Notes: a model not told the origin generated them from the letters alone. Numbered from the stretch's first letter, positions 46,751-58,852 are shown. The stretch: DNA of 64,000 bases from Acestrorhynchus altus (GCA_034509495.1 CM067519.1:22076103-22140102), one strand, 5' to 3'. Program-made: numbers and translations.

Positions 46751-47805
46751 GTGAGTCTTTTTTTTCAATGGTTTAGAATTCACTTTATGAGCACTATGCA
46801 TTTTAAATTGAGCTCTGTTGGCAGAGGAGCTCCGAGCAGTTTGATGTGAGGGAAGGAAGAAGCAGAAACCTTCCGAAAGTGTTCTGATTTTTACCCCTGA
46901 GCTGGACTGGTTAGTTCAGAGAGGATTGGGAAAGGAGGTATACAGCATCCAAGCAAAAATGAAATCTGTTGCATCCTTGGCCGTTCTTGTGTTTCCTAAT
47001 GATAGAACAACCTACCTTTTATGTCTCTGCTGGAGTTGCCATAGTATAAACATAAACTGTCCTAATAAGGTGTTAGAAAGTCAGGTTTTTTTTGAGTATT
47101 GATGGTAAGTTTTCTGTGTACTTTCACCTCTGAAATCCATCGCCGGTCTCCTGTGAAGAGAGCGAAATCCTACAGCATTATTTGACCCTGATGCATAATT
47201 CAGGAGAGACTCCAGTAATGGTGTCCTTTGAGGCTGGGTTTTGCAATGATACGGACTATTGTATTGAATACTTTTCACTCTGAGCTCGTAGACAATCTCA
47301 AACTCTCGGGACAGTGGAGCATTCCTTCCATCTTTTGTCTTTCTGTCTTTCTGTTTCTGTTTCTGGTGGAGATAGTTTTCTCCTGATGCACTCATTGCTC
47401 ATGGGCACCTTTCAAACAATGGGAAGCTCCATGAATTATAACACTGTTCTCTCGACGATGTGCAATTTCACACCAAAGCAAGTCAGATAGTATCACTCTG
47501 TACATCACAAGATGACAAAATGAAAAGGGAGGAAGGAGCTTTTTCAAGACAGTATGAGAGGTCCACATTTGAATTGTATACGTAAATGTCAGTTATTGCC
47601 AGGATCCTGGTTACGTTTGATTGCCGTTGTAAATTTGCTGTGAAGGAGATGCTAATTACACTGTCTGATGAATCTTGAAAAGATGTTCTGCCAATGCTAC
47701 ACTTGTTTGTCCTTCCTAGAATCTCTAATCAGATTGTCTGTGTTGTCTGCACTCTGATTGGGAGCAATGAGCCAAATTGAAACTCGTTGGCTTTGTCCTG
47801 TGCAG
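46751..47805. other. plppr1: plppr1 intron 4, nothing recognised
   Basis: About 1 kb of unique-looking sequence between canonical splice sites. Confidence 0.5.
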
Positions 47806-48056
47806 GTGTATTCGCGTTTGGCCTGTTTGCGACAGACATCTTTGTGAATGCTGGTCAGGTGGTGACAGGCAATCTGGCGCCCTACTTCCTCACGGTCTGC
47901 AAGCCAAATTACACAGGCATGGAATGCCGCTTCAACCACCAGTTCATCTCCAATGGCAACATCTGCACAGGGAACCAGGTGGTGGTGGAGAGAGCCAGGA
48001 GATCCTTCCCTTCCAAAGATGCTTCACTCAGTGTCTACTCTGCTGTCTATGTCACT
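47806..48056 (+). CDS. plppr1: plppr1 exon 5: codons 128-211, large extracellular loop
   Basis: The acceptor is tttgtcctgtgcag at 47805 and the donor is cact|gtaaga at 48057. The exon is 251 nt and restores phase 0. It encodes transmembrane segment 3 (VFAFGLFATDIFVNAG), the C1-equivalent (Q145 to P153), the large second extracellular loop with C159, C168 and a glycosylation sequon at N162, and the C2-equivalent SFPSKDAS (residues 194-201). In active LPPs the C2 motif carries the His that protonates the leaving group; here that position is D199. A 212-codon reading frame that crosses this exon in another frame has no support. Confidence 0.97.
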
Positions 48057-48343
48057 GTAAGAATCTGAAAGTTTTTCCAAATTTTCGTGAAGCATGTTTC
48101 AAGCCCCTGGGAACACATTTTTATTTTGTTATTTTTTATACTAAACCTGGGTGTCGCATGAAGGGTTCAGCAATGTTTACATCGAAAACACAAGCTCCTG
48201 ACTTCAGGCTAAGCATACCCACTTTCCTTCTGAGGGAAGTTAATGAGGCTGCCTTCAGTGAAATGTTCACTGCATATGCTGGTCATATTTTATGCCACTG
48301 CATCGATGACCAACCAAAAAACATGTCCACTTTTTATATGATA

Positions 48344-49218
48344 CAGTGTACTGAGAAAGTATTCATCACTTCACTTTTTGTATGTTGCAGCCTTATACCA
48401 AAATGGATTAAATGAATTATTTCCCCCAAAAATACTCCACAAAAACAATGTGAGAAAAGTTAGTTTGAAATCTTTGTAAATGTATTAAAACAATAAAACA
48501 AACATATAACATGTACATAAGTGTTCACAGCCTTTGCTCAGATTCACCTTTGGCAGCAATTACTCTTCTGTTTGAGTATGATGCTCCAAGCTTGGCACCT
48601 GTTTTTGGGAAGTTTGTCCCATTCTTCTTTGCAGAACCTCTCAAGCTTAATCAGATTGGATGGGGAGTTTAAATGCATAGCAGTTTTTAGATATCTCCAG
48701 AGATGCTCAGTCAGCTCTATGAATAGTCCTGGTGGTTTCAAACTTCTTTGATGTATGGATGATGGAGGCCACTGTGCTCAATTTTTCTGTGCCCTTATTC
48801 AGACCTGTGTCTTGATACAATCCTGTCTTGGAGGTCTACAGACTGTTCCTTAGAAATCATGGCTTGGTTTGTGCTCTGTGCTCTGTTTATGCACTGTCTA
48901 CTATGGGACCTTATATAAACAGGTGTGTGTGTCTTTAAATCATGTCCAATCAAATGAATTTACCACAGGTCCAATCAAGCTGGACACAAGGATAATCAGT
49001 GGAAACAAGATGCACCAATTCTCAATTTTGAGTGTCATGGAAAAGGCTGTAAATACTTGTGTACATTTATATGTTTGTGTTTTTTTTTTATTTTGAATAA
49101 ATTTGCAAAGATTTCAAATAAACTTTTTTGTTTGTTTAAAATGAATTTCATTTGTATAAAATGAATTGAATCCATTTTGGAATAAGAGAAGTGAAGCGCT
49201 GTGAATACTTTCCGTACC
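48344..49218 (-). mobile_element. Tc1-like transposon with both terminal inverted repeats, internally deleted
   Basis: Left end: gaaagtattcatcacttcac and ataccaaaatggattaaatg. Right end, on the other strand: gaaagtattcacagcgcttc and attccaaaatggattcaatt. Inverted repeats of about 65 bp with few mismatches. Minus-strand translation at 48544-48741 gives LERFCKEEWDKLPKNRCQAW, the C-terminus of a fish Tc1 transposase; the catalytic core is gone. Inserted in intron 5. Confidence 0.85.
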
Positions 49219-49221
49219 TTA

Positions 49222-51748
49222 AAGAATGTCAGCCTTTTATCCACTTTCCTGTTGGATATGCATCCAGGGAATGGATGGTCAGCGTTACTCTGATGAAATC
49301 CTGATCCCTTTTAGGACCGCCCTTTCTACATAGAATGGAGCGCATAGCGCAGAAATGTATTAGACTTTGTGAAGATATTCAGAATACAGACTTTGTACTT
49401 TTACATTGGAGGCCATGAGGGGCCAGATCAACCTGAAAATTTGGGTTCCCACGGGCTTTGTGGTACAATAAACTGACATCGCATGAGAAAATGTTACAAT
49501 ATTTTGGTATTAGGCAACCAATATACACACTAGAAAGTGGCAAAAAATAAGAAACAATTATTAAAGAATATGAATCTCATCACTCAAATGTTTAATTAAA
49601 CATATAGTTTCTGACAGGATTTGTTCAAGTGGAAAATACCTCCACAAGTCCCTTAATCCCCGACATGTTTAAATATTAGCCCAAACCATTTTATTTGTTT
49701 ATTTTCTGAGAGAGTTGCAGGCCACTTTGTTAGTTTAAGGCGATGGCTCTTAGGAGGTTATTTTTGAGGATAACCTTTTAATGCAGTCTCCAAGGTTAAT
49801 GATCTCCCGTTGTGATCATGAGCTAAAACAGAGTGTGTGCTAGCATGGTTGGCAGGCAGTGTGCATCTCTGAGTCAAGCTGTTACCTTTGCATTATCAAA
49901 ATGATGTGATTATTAGCTAACCAAGTGGAAATGCAGTTTGTTTATGGCCAATGACACTGTGATTGGTAATTGCTGCTGGTGAAATTACTATAACAGTGCA
50001 GAACGAATCAGGAGTGAGGATGTCATGGCTGTAATAGCCTGAGAATCACTGGTTTAAAGACCTCTTAAATTGAACTAAACAGAATGGAATTTGATGTGTT
50101 GGAATTTTCATTGGTGACGTATCCAGTCCAATCACACATCTAGACTAACTGTGGCACTGTAGTATGATGCATTGTAAACAGTGTAAAATCCAGTACAACT
50201 GTCATTTAGGGTTTATAGGAGTCGTGCTGTCATTTACTCAGTGAAAAAATGTCTCAGCTCATTTTGTGGGTGTCTTATTTTGTTCATGAAACACTGTCCT
50301 CATTGGCTGTCTCAGAAGATAGGGGTGTGGCTTTTAATGGCAGAGCGGAAAAGTCAACAATGGCAGGGACTTAGACAGACTGAAAGTATTCTAATTTCTA
50401 AGCGTGATAGCCCTGCTAACTGTGTACCCTGGTAATGGACATTTGGTTGGTATGTTAGCATTAAGCTAGCAGTGCTGGGTCCTCCAAAACAGACTCTCCT
50501 ACATTAGCTTGTGCAAATCTCAACAAGACCCACACCAGCAGCACCGTTTTCATGGCAGTAAACCATCTGTAGCCAATCAGACTAAACATATTTACATTGT
50601 CCTCATTTTGCCACCGTTACCAATTAATTGCTCCCTCTTTCAGGAGAAGTGCCACTGCCAGTCCTGAGTACTGATTTAGTTGTGAAAAGCAGTCACTCCA
50701 TTTTATTTTCTTTTATTTTAATTTTTTTAGAAACTTCTTAAAAACTGCACTGTCTACAATATGTGGCTTCTGATTCAGGGGAGTCATCTCCCGAAATATT
50801 TCCTTGCTATCCCACCAGTGGAAACCGCACTCACTTCTGTCGTCCATTTTCCCTTCTCCTCATATTGCATTTATGAGGGATGTAGAGTTGGATTGATACG
50901 AAAGGCTGCACATTGCTGAGTCACATTACTGCATATCGGACATGTATCGGATTTCAATATTACATTGAAGTGGCCCGTATGGTCACATGGTATGAAAGAT
51001 CAGATATGCACTGCTTTTTCCTGCTGTGAGTGTAGCCTTTTGTTAAAATTGAACTTGTAAGTAATTCTCGTTGTGTGTTTATAGTTAATTATGTAAGTAT
51101 ATTTAAACAGTATACCAGGATGGAAGATCTCAAGACTTCTAAGGGTTAATGTGACTGACCTTGTTGGATGCAGTCTTGTAATGGGATAGGATGGAAAGGA
51201 GTGATATATAGTCGTGGTCATATGAAATCAATATTTGTGGTTTACATCACCGAGGTTGCTCAGGGTTGTTTGGGTCAGTGTAGATGGTGTGTGTGAGGTC
51301 CAGGGAGGCTGATGGATTAGTATTTCTGGTTGTGTATAAGCTGCAGCTGCAGAGTTTGGCATATTTTATTTTACAAATGAGCTACTGCTGGAAATAGTCA
51401 AGGCACCCCAGTCATGTTAATTCACCAACTCCACATCAGCATGTTCAGAGAATAAGTGAGTCTGCAAAATGCCCTTGGATTAAAGTGGCGTGGTGAGCCT
51501 CAGTGCAGCCTGGTCTCCTTGAGCAGCTGAAGTTTTGTTATTTACTCCCCGAGCTTCCTCCATAATTGGCTTTAATCTCCCCAAGGTTGTGCAAGCTGTG
51601 TGTATTTACTTAAGCCCCATTCTTCAGTCACCTGGCAGAGAGCACGCTCTGTGTGAAATAAATCGGCCTGCCTCTGTCTGTGGTGTGTGTCTGTGCTTTT
51701 GTTTGTGTATGTGTACGTGTGTGTCTATGCCCACTTGCCTCTTTGCAG
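49222..51748. other. plppr1: plppr1 intron 5, mostly unrecognised
   Basis: No supported exon. The last 350 nt before exon 6 (about 51400-51660) are GC-richer and free of repeat phrases, so they may hold conserved regulatory DNA. A TG-rich stretch lies at 51680-51728. Confidence 0.4.
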
Positions 51749-51925
51749 ATGTACATCACGAGCACCATCAAGACGAAGAGCAGTCGCCTGGCTAAGCCCG
51801 TGCTGTGCTTGGGGACGCTGTGTGCAGCTTTCCTCACCGGCCTCAATCGTGTGTCAGAGTACCGCAACCACTGCTCAGACGTCATTGCCGGCTTCATTCT
51901 GGGAAGCTCTGTGGCTCTTTTCCTG
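51749..51925 (+). CDS. plppr1: plppr1 exon 6: codons 212-270
   Basis: The acceptor is gcctctttgcag at 51748 and the donor is cctg|gtcagt at 51926. The donor has C at +3, which is weaker than the other donors. The exon is 177 nt, phase 0. It encodes the end of transmembrane segment 4, the cytoplasmic KTKSSRLAKP linker, segment 5 and the C3-equivalent NRVSEYRNHCSD (residues 244-255), in which the catalytic His of true LPPs is N251, then most of segment 6. This is the most conserved part of the protein. Confidence 0.97.
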
Positions 51926-52054
51926 GTCAGTTTAATAACGTTTAAAGATCACTGTCATGTCTAACCTTTGAAAACACATATTTCTACATCCTTTACTATG
52001 AACGTGGCAGGGTACGTGCCCCTAAGGAGACATCATGCTTAAATAAAAATATGT

Positions 52055-52495
52055 GGCCACAAGTTGGTAAGGTATGGGAACATCATAGTAAGGCGTGGGA
52101 ATGAGAGTTAAGTCATGGCCAGAATCCCCTCCACAGTGTTTCTGTGACAAAAGCTCAGACAAATTACATTTAAAACCAGACAGTGCTTATCGTTTAGCGG
52201 GGAGAGGGTGGCGGATGGGGTGGGATCCCCCTGCAGTCTGTTTGTTACAGAAAAGGAAACACATTACATTCAAAACTGGAGGCTGCTTTGTCATTTATGT
52301 AGTCGGGAATATCCTGCAAAGTCCTTTCCTTACAAAAAAAAGGAAAAAAATTGACAAATTACGTTGAAAACGCCACAGGGAAAACATACTGTCTGGCATG
52401 AAAGCGAACAGGTGACAAACCTACGGGAATGAGATCTTATGAAGTAATCCCCATGCCTTACCTAGTCGTGGCCATGACTTATTTTTTTCATAAAG
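52055..52495. mobile_element. Interspersed element with 'gtcatggcc/ggccatgac' ends
   Basis: Left phrases tatgtggccacaagttggta and ggaatgagagttaagtcatg; right phrases ggaatgagatcttatgaagt and gtcgtggccatgactta. The sets are partly inverse. Inside are AG-rich unique blocks. Superfamily not known. Confidence 0.5.
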
Positions 52496-52499
52496 GCAT

Positions 52500-55188
52500 G
52501 TCAGCTTTTTTATTTGAATGGCTTTTTTATTTTTAGTGTAGGGGACCCAAACAGGGTTTTACATAAGTAACCTTCCCAGCTTCAAAACAGGACATAAGCA
52601 TAAAATTCAGAGCCAGCTATTGTGAAGAGTTCAGCTGAGAGCAGAGTGTGTTTGAATGTTCAAGCATCCTCTAACATGGGGTTAGTTGTAACCAATGTTA
52701 AAGCCACCAGTTAACTTAATATAGGCATGAATCCTGTGATATACACACACAACTGATAGTCCAGAGAAATGTCTGTCTACACAAATCCAAATTCACTGTT
52801 GATGTTTGGAATAACAGAAAATGACCAGGGAAAAATCTGACCATTTTAAATACAATTAAAGCCTGTTACATTCTACCCCACATTAATTTTTGCCCCCTTG
52901 TCTCCTACATGAAAGGTTCTCTTTCTCCTAAAGATGTTTTCATCCTGCAGCAGTGGAAGGCAGGGCTTTCATAAGCTTTATGAAATTTAAAGCTTGTTCT
53001 TTGTATTCAGTTCAGTATTGATGTATGCTTACTTAAAGACGATGTATGCTTGATCTTAGTATCTCTTGCATGCTCTGTTTTCTCTGGCACTGCGTTGTCA
53101 GTACAAATTACATGAACCAGCTCTATTTGTCTTGCCATGACCCCTTGGGATCCTCTGGGTCTTCTTGTCTAGTCAGTTTAATAGTGAATGTTTACTGCAT
53201 TACTTTACTAGGCAAAGGTCAACCCATCAGAAAGCATATACATCTTTCTCTTATGTGGTTTTTGTTTTGTGTTTACAGTCTGAAGTTTGTCTGAAGTTCT
53301 GAAGTTTGGAATCACTAGTAATAATTTTGTTTTAATACAGAACATTTGGGTGAAAATAAGGTTGACTGTTACTAAACAACACAATAGACGTCAAATGCAA
53401 CATTTTAACAATAACTTCAAAAAAGTTTTGATCACAGGTTTTTAATTATTATTAAATATTACTTATTCTTAATGGGGTGTGTGATATCGCAAAAATATTA
53501 TATGCCCGTAAAGACATCTTCACAATATGTGATCTTAAAAGGGAACAATTTATACACAGACAAAAATGCACTAGTAGCAACAGAAAAGCTGTTCAAATAC
53601 TCTTTAATATGAAGTACAGTGATTTAATATTCAAACTCTGTTGCATTCCATCCATTTATATCCGACTAATAATTGTGATGCGTCACGGACCCTTTTAAAG
53701 GAAAGTTCCTTACAACAGCAAGTTCCTAGGTGACATATAAGGAACACCCTGAATGTGTGTGCATCACGACTGATTTCCCAATTTGATTAGTTCCAATATC
53801 AATTCAGTTAGGTATATTTAACTTACAGTAACAAGTTTTTAATTTCAACTGTGATCTGCAGCACTCAAATATGCTAGTGAACTAGCTAGCATATAAGCTA
53901 ATCAGTGCTATTCACACTGTTCATTACAGAACGAGTCAAATAGATTGTATTTGCTCATACCCTCCTCCTTGGAATCAAATCTTCTCAAAATGAAGTTGAA
54001 GCCTCACCACATTTCTACAGAAGGAAGCACTGCTGTGCTGTGAGGCAGCAGCTGTGTCATTGTGCAGTGTCATTTGTTTGCTACAACTAAGAACTGTTAC
54101 CATGCATCTTGAAGCTCAGAGGTCAGTGGGAAAACAGTTATGGGGTGAAATGGGCAGAAAACATTTTTTCTTCTATTGTAAACCCCCAGTAAGAGCGGTC
54201 ATTACCATTCTGTTATGTTATCATATAAACAACTACATTTGTAATGGGTGGGCCAGCAGTGCTTGGTGCAGAGACTGAAATGTCTCTAATTTGTGCTTTT
54301 CTGACAACAATCTGAAAGCATTTCACCCTTTTGTACATTTGAAAAGTAGATTGATCAATCTTCCAGGGATTGTGTTTATGTTTCTAAGACAAAAACCTGT
54401 TTAAGTGTTTTCAAAAAGTTTCTTTCCTGTCTGCAAAATTGTTGACTCAAGAACTTTAAAGATTGATCTCAATTTTATATGAATCAGTATCAGAACATTC
54501 AAACAAAGATTTGAAGTGCCAAATCAAATTTTTAACACACTCTTAGTGTGAACATGTGACCTCATTTACATAATGCTGATGCCATTTCTTTAACTAAATG
54601 ATGATTTCAGTCTTAAAACATTTACAGAAAGACTTCTGTACCACAATAAGAAAAGGCACTATTACGCTTCTTAATTATTAGAACTGATAGAACTGGGTCT
54701 GGTTCTTTATGGGTTAAACTTTGATGATATTCCTGATATGCTCAGAAATGGATATTGTGTATCACGGTAACATTTATTTCAATACAATTAAGAATACACC
54801 CCTAATTCTTGATATTCACTTTTGAATTTTATCATGATGTTCATCATTCTGGACACACATTTCCTTTTTTGAACTTCTCTTTGTTTATAACTCATTTAAT
54901 ACTTCAAGCATACTAAAGCCATTATATAAATACATCAGCTGCAAACATTGATTCCAAATCTTTGAAGGGCAGTGGATTTTCAGTACTTTGCGTTACATAG
55001 CAAAGGTCAGCTTTTCATACCTTGTCATAGCAGATAAACCTCATTCTCTTTCTATTTGCTTGAAATAGCTGTTGCGTAAAACAGTCTCATCATGGCCATG
55101 ACTTTATATGTTCGGTATTTATCCAGGGCTGTGTTGGCATTTACAAAGTCAACACATTGACCTGATAAACATGTCTTCTGCTATACAG
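52500..55188. other. plppr1: plppr1 intron 6, nothing recognised
   Basis: AT-rich unique-looking sequence, no supported exon or element. Confidence 0.45.
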
Positions 55189-55320
55189 GGACTGTGTGTG
55201 GTGAATAACTTCAAAGGAGCCCACTCAACTCCTACCAAACAGAAGACTGAGGATTACCGTGGCCTCCCGCTGATGACGTTTCCTCGTGTGGAGAGTCCTC
55301 TTGAGACCCTCAGTGCACAG
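55189..55320 (+). CDS. plppr1: plppr1 exon 7: codons 271-314
   Basis: The acceptor is ttctgctatacag at 55188 and the donor is acag|gtatag at 55321. The exon is 132 nt, phase 0. It encodes the last residues of segment 6 (GLCVV) and most of the cytoplasmic tail, including KQKTEDYRGLPLMTFPRVES and ESPLETLSAQ. The tail's middle, around residues 281-292, is the least like the mammalian protein. Confidence 0.96.
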
Positions 55321-56380
55321 GTATAGATCCTTTAGCAAATTCATCATATATACATACACTCTTATGATCATCTGTAATGGCTCACACTAGTGCTCTATGG
55401 ATGATGTTTCAAATCCTCCACATCATCTCCTAGACTTGTATCATGATGTCCAAAAGTTGTTGAATTGACTGCATGGTGTGGGTGGATATAGGTGCTTGTT
55501 ATAGGAGATAATTTGTCTCACATCAAGCATAATGAAAGGCCCAGGCTTGATTAGATTTGGAAACGTCCTTCTCTGAATTCACAGTAAGTCTTCCCACTAG
55601 ACGTTGGTATGTCTAGATCATATTTGCGCTTTTATAATTAGTCTGAATGGATGCTTTTTTGCTTATTTGGCATATAATTTGCTTTTAATTTTGTAACGTT
55701 TACTGAAATTTCATGCTATGCCTGTAATAGTCACTATACCCTAAAGCATAGTTGTCAGAGCTATGCAGCAATAGCACCCAGTTTTGTTAGAGCACTAGCA
55801 GGTTGCCATTTATTCCTCTAAAAGCTGGGCGGGGGAACCGAGGTCTGCATTTTTATCATATACAGCAGGGAAAAACAATGGTTCTTTTCCAAATTGATTT
55901 TGACATCCTGTGCAGTAGGGAAAATCCAGCCAGACAGCTCTATTGACAGAGAGCCAGCAAAAACAGGCCTTGTGCTTTAACAGGCTGTGCTGCAGAGTGG
56001 GCCGGAGAATCCCTCTGCACTTCTGACAAATGTGAAAGACACAAACCCATCAGTCCAGCACAGTTTGGGATGGTCGGTAAAAGACAATGCGCTGTACAAT
56101 GAAACTCGATGCATGTGGTGTGCGGGCTGGATACAAACCTGTCAAGGGATATCATCAGAATGAGAAAGAAGGGCAAACTGTTGATGGAAGAGAAAATGGG
56201 GTTGAAATAGTCTCCTCAGTTCTCAGACTTCTTTGTGTTTGCTTGTTTTTGTTTGTCTGTTTGTTTTGATTGAAGTATAGTCAGCCTTTGGGGTAGCATC
56301 TGTTTAAGTAGATTTCCCTGTCTAAAGATATTGAACCTTTAGCTCACATCACTCTGAATCCAATCTTTTCCATCTTTCAG
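55321..56380. other. plppr1: plppr1 intron 7, with a possible conserved segment at 55900-56130
   Basis: The segment from about 55900 to 56130 is GC-richer than its surroundings and contains no repeat phrase. A TTTG-rich run lies at 56231-56270. Confidence 0.35.
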
Positions 56381-56413
56381 AACCATTCGGCGTCAATGAC
56401 TGAAGTCACTTGA
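56381..56413 (+). CDS. plppr1: plppr1 exon 8: codons 315-324 and stop
   Basis: The acceptor is tcttttccatctttcag at 56380. The last ten residues are NHSASMTEVT, followed by TGA at 56411-56413. The terminal EVT resembles a class I PDZ ligand in form (S/T-x-V would be the strict class I pattern), so a PDZ partner is only a possibility. The rest of the exon is 3' UTR. Confidence 0.96.
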   Translation, partial: NHSASMTEVT

Positions 56414-57085
56414 CTAAGGGGGCAACACAGAGTTACCTTCGCTTCACCTCAACACTTCTAGGCACAAGATGTTTTTGTACTGTCGCATAATGTAAAAAAA
56501 ATAAATAATAGTATTATGTTGTTCCGAGTTCTAGGCAGATGTTTTGTACATTTTGTAAAAGACAGTGCTGTAGCTTCCCCTTCTGTTATCTCTGATCGAT
56601 CGATTACATGTCAGGAGTTACACCTTCCTTGTCATGTTTTACATCACAAAGTCAAATACAGTCTATATATGATGTTATTGAAATATCGATGTTGTTCTGT
56701 GGTATTTGTACAAAGGATTATTTTATTCAGATTTTTTTTCCTGTAAATTTTTGGACAAAGATCATGTTTTTGTATTATTTTTGTTATCTGTATAAAACAT
56801 TTTGATCAACTTTGCCTGCTGTTTTTCCAGGAATGTTTTTGGTATTCCTATTTTTTGATGTAAAATATGAAAAAAATGCACATTGAGAATTGTGGCACAT
56901 TGATTTTCCAATGGCATCTTTGAAATGCCATTATCTCAGCATGGAAGTTCACAGAACTGTTTGGCAAACTATTCCATTATTTCTGAATTGTATATGGTTT
57001 TCCTTTAAGGTTTGCATTTCTTTTGAAATGCTGCATATATTTTTGATTTGTCTGTCAAATAAATAGTCTGTAGCTGAACTCATGC
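56414..57085 (+). other. plppr1: plppr1 3' UTR with two possible poly(A) signals
   Basis: AT-rich, repeat-poor sequence follows the stop. A canonical AATAAA lies at 57058-57063, followed by TG-rich sequence (gcatgtggtgtgactctg) that fits a downstream element. An earlier AATAAA at 56500-56505 is inside an A-rich run and could give a short isoform of about 100 nt. Repeats begin soon after 57130, which supports an end near 57085. Small ORFs here show no coding character. Confidence 0.75.
57058..57063 (+). terminator. plppr1: plppr1 poly(A) signal
   Basis: AATAAA about 645 nt after the stop codon with GT-rich sequence 20-40 nt downstream. It is the better placed of the two candidate signals in the 3' UTR. 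Confidence 0.7.
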
Positions 57086-57137
57086 ATGTGGTGTGACTCT
57101 GCTTGATAACAATGAGTGCTTAAATAGGTATAAAACA

Positions 57138-57298
57138 TTTCGAGCCTGTTCACACCTGGTATTAAGACAAATTTTGGTGATTGGATCAGGTTTGGATTTC
57201 ATTGAATTGTATGAAATGCCAGTGGTAAACACATACTACATTCAGATACTGTCTCTATACAAAATGCATTTTAGTGCCAGGTGTAAACAGACTCTCAA
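57138..57298. mobile_element. hAT-type MITE
   Basis: gttcacacctggtattaaga at the left and gtgccaggtgtaaacagact at the right are imperfect inverse ends of a 160-bp element. Confidence 0.6.
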
Positions 57299-57890
57299 GG
57301 GGTTTTCACTCCTGAAAATCCAGACCAGTGTCTGAACCAAGGTTTGAATTTTTGTTACATTTGTATTGTTACATTTCAGTTTCGCAACACAGTTTAATCA
57401 GCACATCAGAGAACTTTGAAACATCCTGATATACCACCACCTATGTGAGTTGCATCTTTCTATACGGGACATTGATTGGTTTGGTTGGGGTGCATGCCTG
57501 GCATTTTTTTCAGGTGTTGTGCTGAATTCTGCATCTCTTCCAGAATCCAGCTCCCATTAGGTGCACCCATGTTGCATGGCAGAGTGAGTGTGGTGGACTA
57601 CCCTCATATTCTGTTGTGCCCAAACTGCTGCATGATGTGCGTGCATGCAAATGAGTCCGATTTTTTTTTCACCTTCTTTTGTTTGATGAGTGATGGTGGT
57701 CTCCCTCAACTTTATGGAATTGGTCCTTAAGTCTGAACCATCCAAACAATGTTTTTAACGCTACCAACAAACTGGGCCACGGTTCAGTACATCTGGATAG
57801 AGACCACCTCTTTAGGTCAGACCAATGGTCTGCAGTACCTTTCACACCCCCTGTTTTGGTCTGGACCCAAATAAAATGTCAGAAAGTCCA
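57299..57890. mobile_element. hAT-like element with 'ccagacca' repeats
   Basis: Left: aaggggttttcactcctgaa and atccagaccagtgtctgaac. Right: acctttcacaccccctgttt and gtccagaccaaagtagg. Its left end touches the MITE at 57138-57298. Related to 11705-12243. Confidence 0.55.
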
Positions 57891-57899
57891 GACCAAAGT

Positions 57900-58850
57900 A
57901 GGTAGATGGCAAAGCCCCCTTATTGTCCTGCAGGATTTCCTGTCCTGGATTTGACTGGATTTATGTGGAAGGTCCTGTGTTGTGTGTACTTTTTTTACAT
58001 ACTAAGGTGTTTTACTTCATGAGGTAATTTCTTGAGTTGACGTTGTATATATGGCACAGCAATCTCTCATCTAAAAGTGGACCAATAAACCTGTCAACCC
58101 TCTGCATTATTTTTTATGACTGAACGTGGGCTAAAAGCTGTAAGCTACCTGATGGTAATGCTGGGTGGGCATTCGGCATTTCCAGTTTGCTATAGAGCTT
58201 AAATGCAAATGTTGTTTTTATTTGTGTTTCAAACCGACTATTCTTTCAAACTGCCTACTAAGAGAGTCAGTAACCGACGTGCACACACGATTGCTTCTTT
58301 CCAGAGTCGGTATGGGAAGCAGATGAATGGGAAAAGTCAAACGGGGTCTGTTTAAAAGACAGCCTTGTTAACTGCAGATAAGATTTTTATATCGTCATAG
58401 GCTTCTGCTTTCTGTGCTGTGCAGGATTGTAAATGGCTTTTATGTGTCACTAGAGCCTACAAGCTAAAGGCCTAATGGGCTGAATGTCCTTTGCAGTCCT
58501 CTATTCCAGGGCCTTACAGGCTTACTAATGAGCACAAACTGCTTAGCAATAAACACAAACCTTGGGCTTGCAATTTCTCTTACAGCATATTTTCAGTTCT
58601 GTACAGGTTTTCTGAGATTGACTCCCATCATTTGTAAATGATCGTCGTTATAAAGGTCTGCTGGAGAAGTAAAGGTAGGGTACTCAGGATGGGAGGTAGG
58701 TAACCTGGATTACGACACAGCAGCACTATCAACTCCACTCTAGATGACTTGGTTTATGTTACTGAATTGGACAAACTTTACAAAACTAAAATATTCAAAT
58801 TTCACAAAAGTATATTTCTTAATACACAAACATATTAAGGCTTAAACTAA
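57900..58850. other. Intergenic DNA between plppr1 and grin3a, nothing recognised
   Basis: No supported feature. Confidence 0.45.
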
Positions 58851-58852
58851 TA

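Larger units (their letters stand above)
8620..57085 (+). other. plppr1: plppr1 gene span: eight exons, one noncoding first exon and seven coding exons
   Basis: The spliced frame is 324 codons, against 325 for the human protein as I recall it. PLPPR1 (PRG-3) is a neuronal plasma-membrane protein of the lipid phosphate phosphatase superfamily. It promotes filopodia and neurite growth and is regarded as lacking phosphatase activity. Six membrane segments are visible at about residues 12-34, 68-93, 123-143, 200-220, 229-245 and 256-277, followed by a cytoplasmic tail (276-324). The three LPP motifs are recognisable but broken. In C1 the Lys and Arg are Q145 and A152, with P153 kept. C2 is P196-S197-K198-D199 in place of PSGH. 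In C3 the Ser is N244 and the catalytic His is N251, with R245 and D255 kept. A sequon N162-Y-T lies in the large extracellular loop. All seven introns are GT..AG and every exon junction keeps frame. The exact 5' and 3' ends are inferred. PLPPR5, the closest paralogue, is less likely because the N-terminal NNTQRSYSIIPCFIFVE and the C-terminal SASMTEVT are PLPPR1-like. Confidence 0.95.

Noticed and set aside
47777..48415. 212-codon plus-strand ORF
   Set aside because: It overlaps plppr1 exon 5 in another frame and begins in the intron. The exon 5 frame is the conserved one.
51535..51964. Three overlapping ORFs around plppr1 exon 6 on both strands
   Set aside because: Shadows of the exon. Only the frame starting at the 51749 splice acceptor continues in frame from exon 5 and into exon 7.
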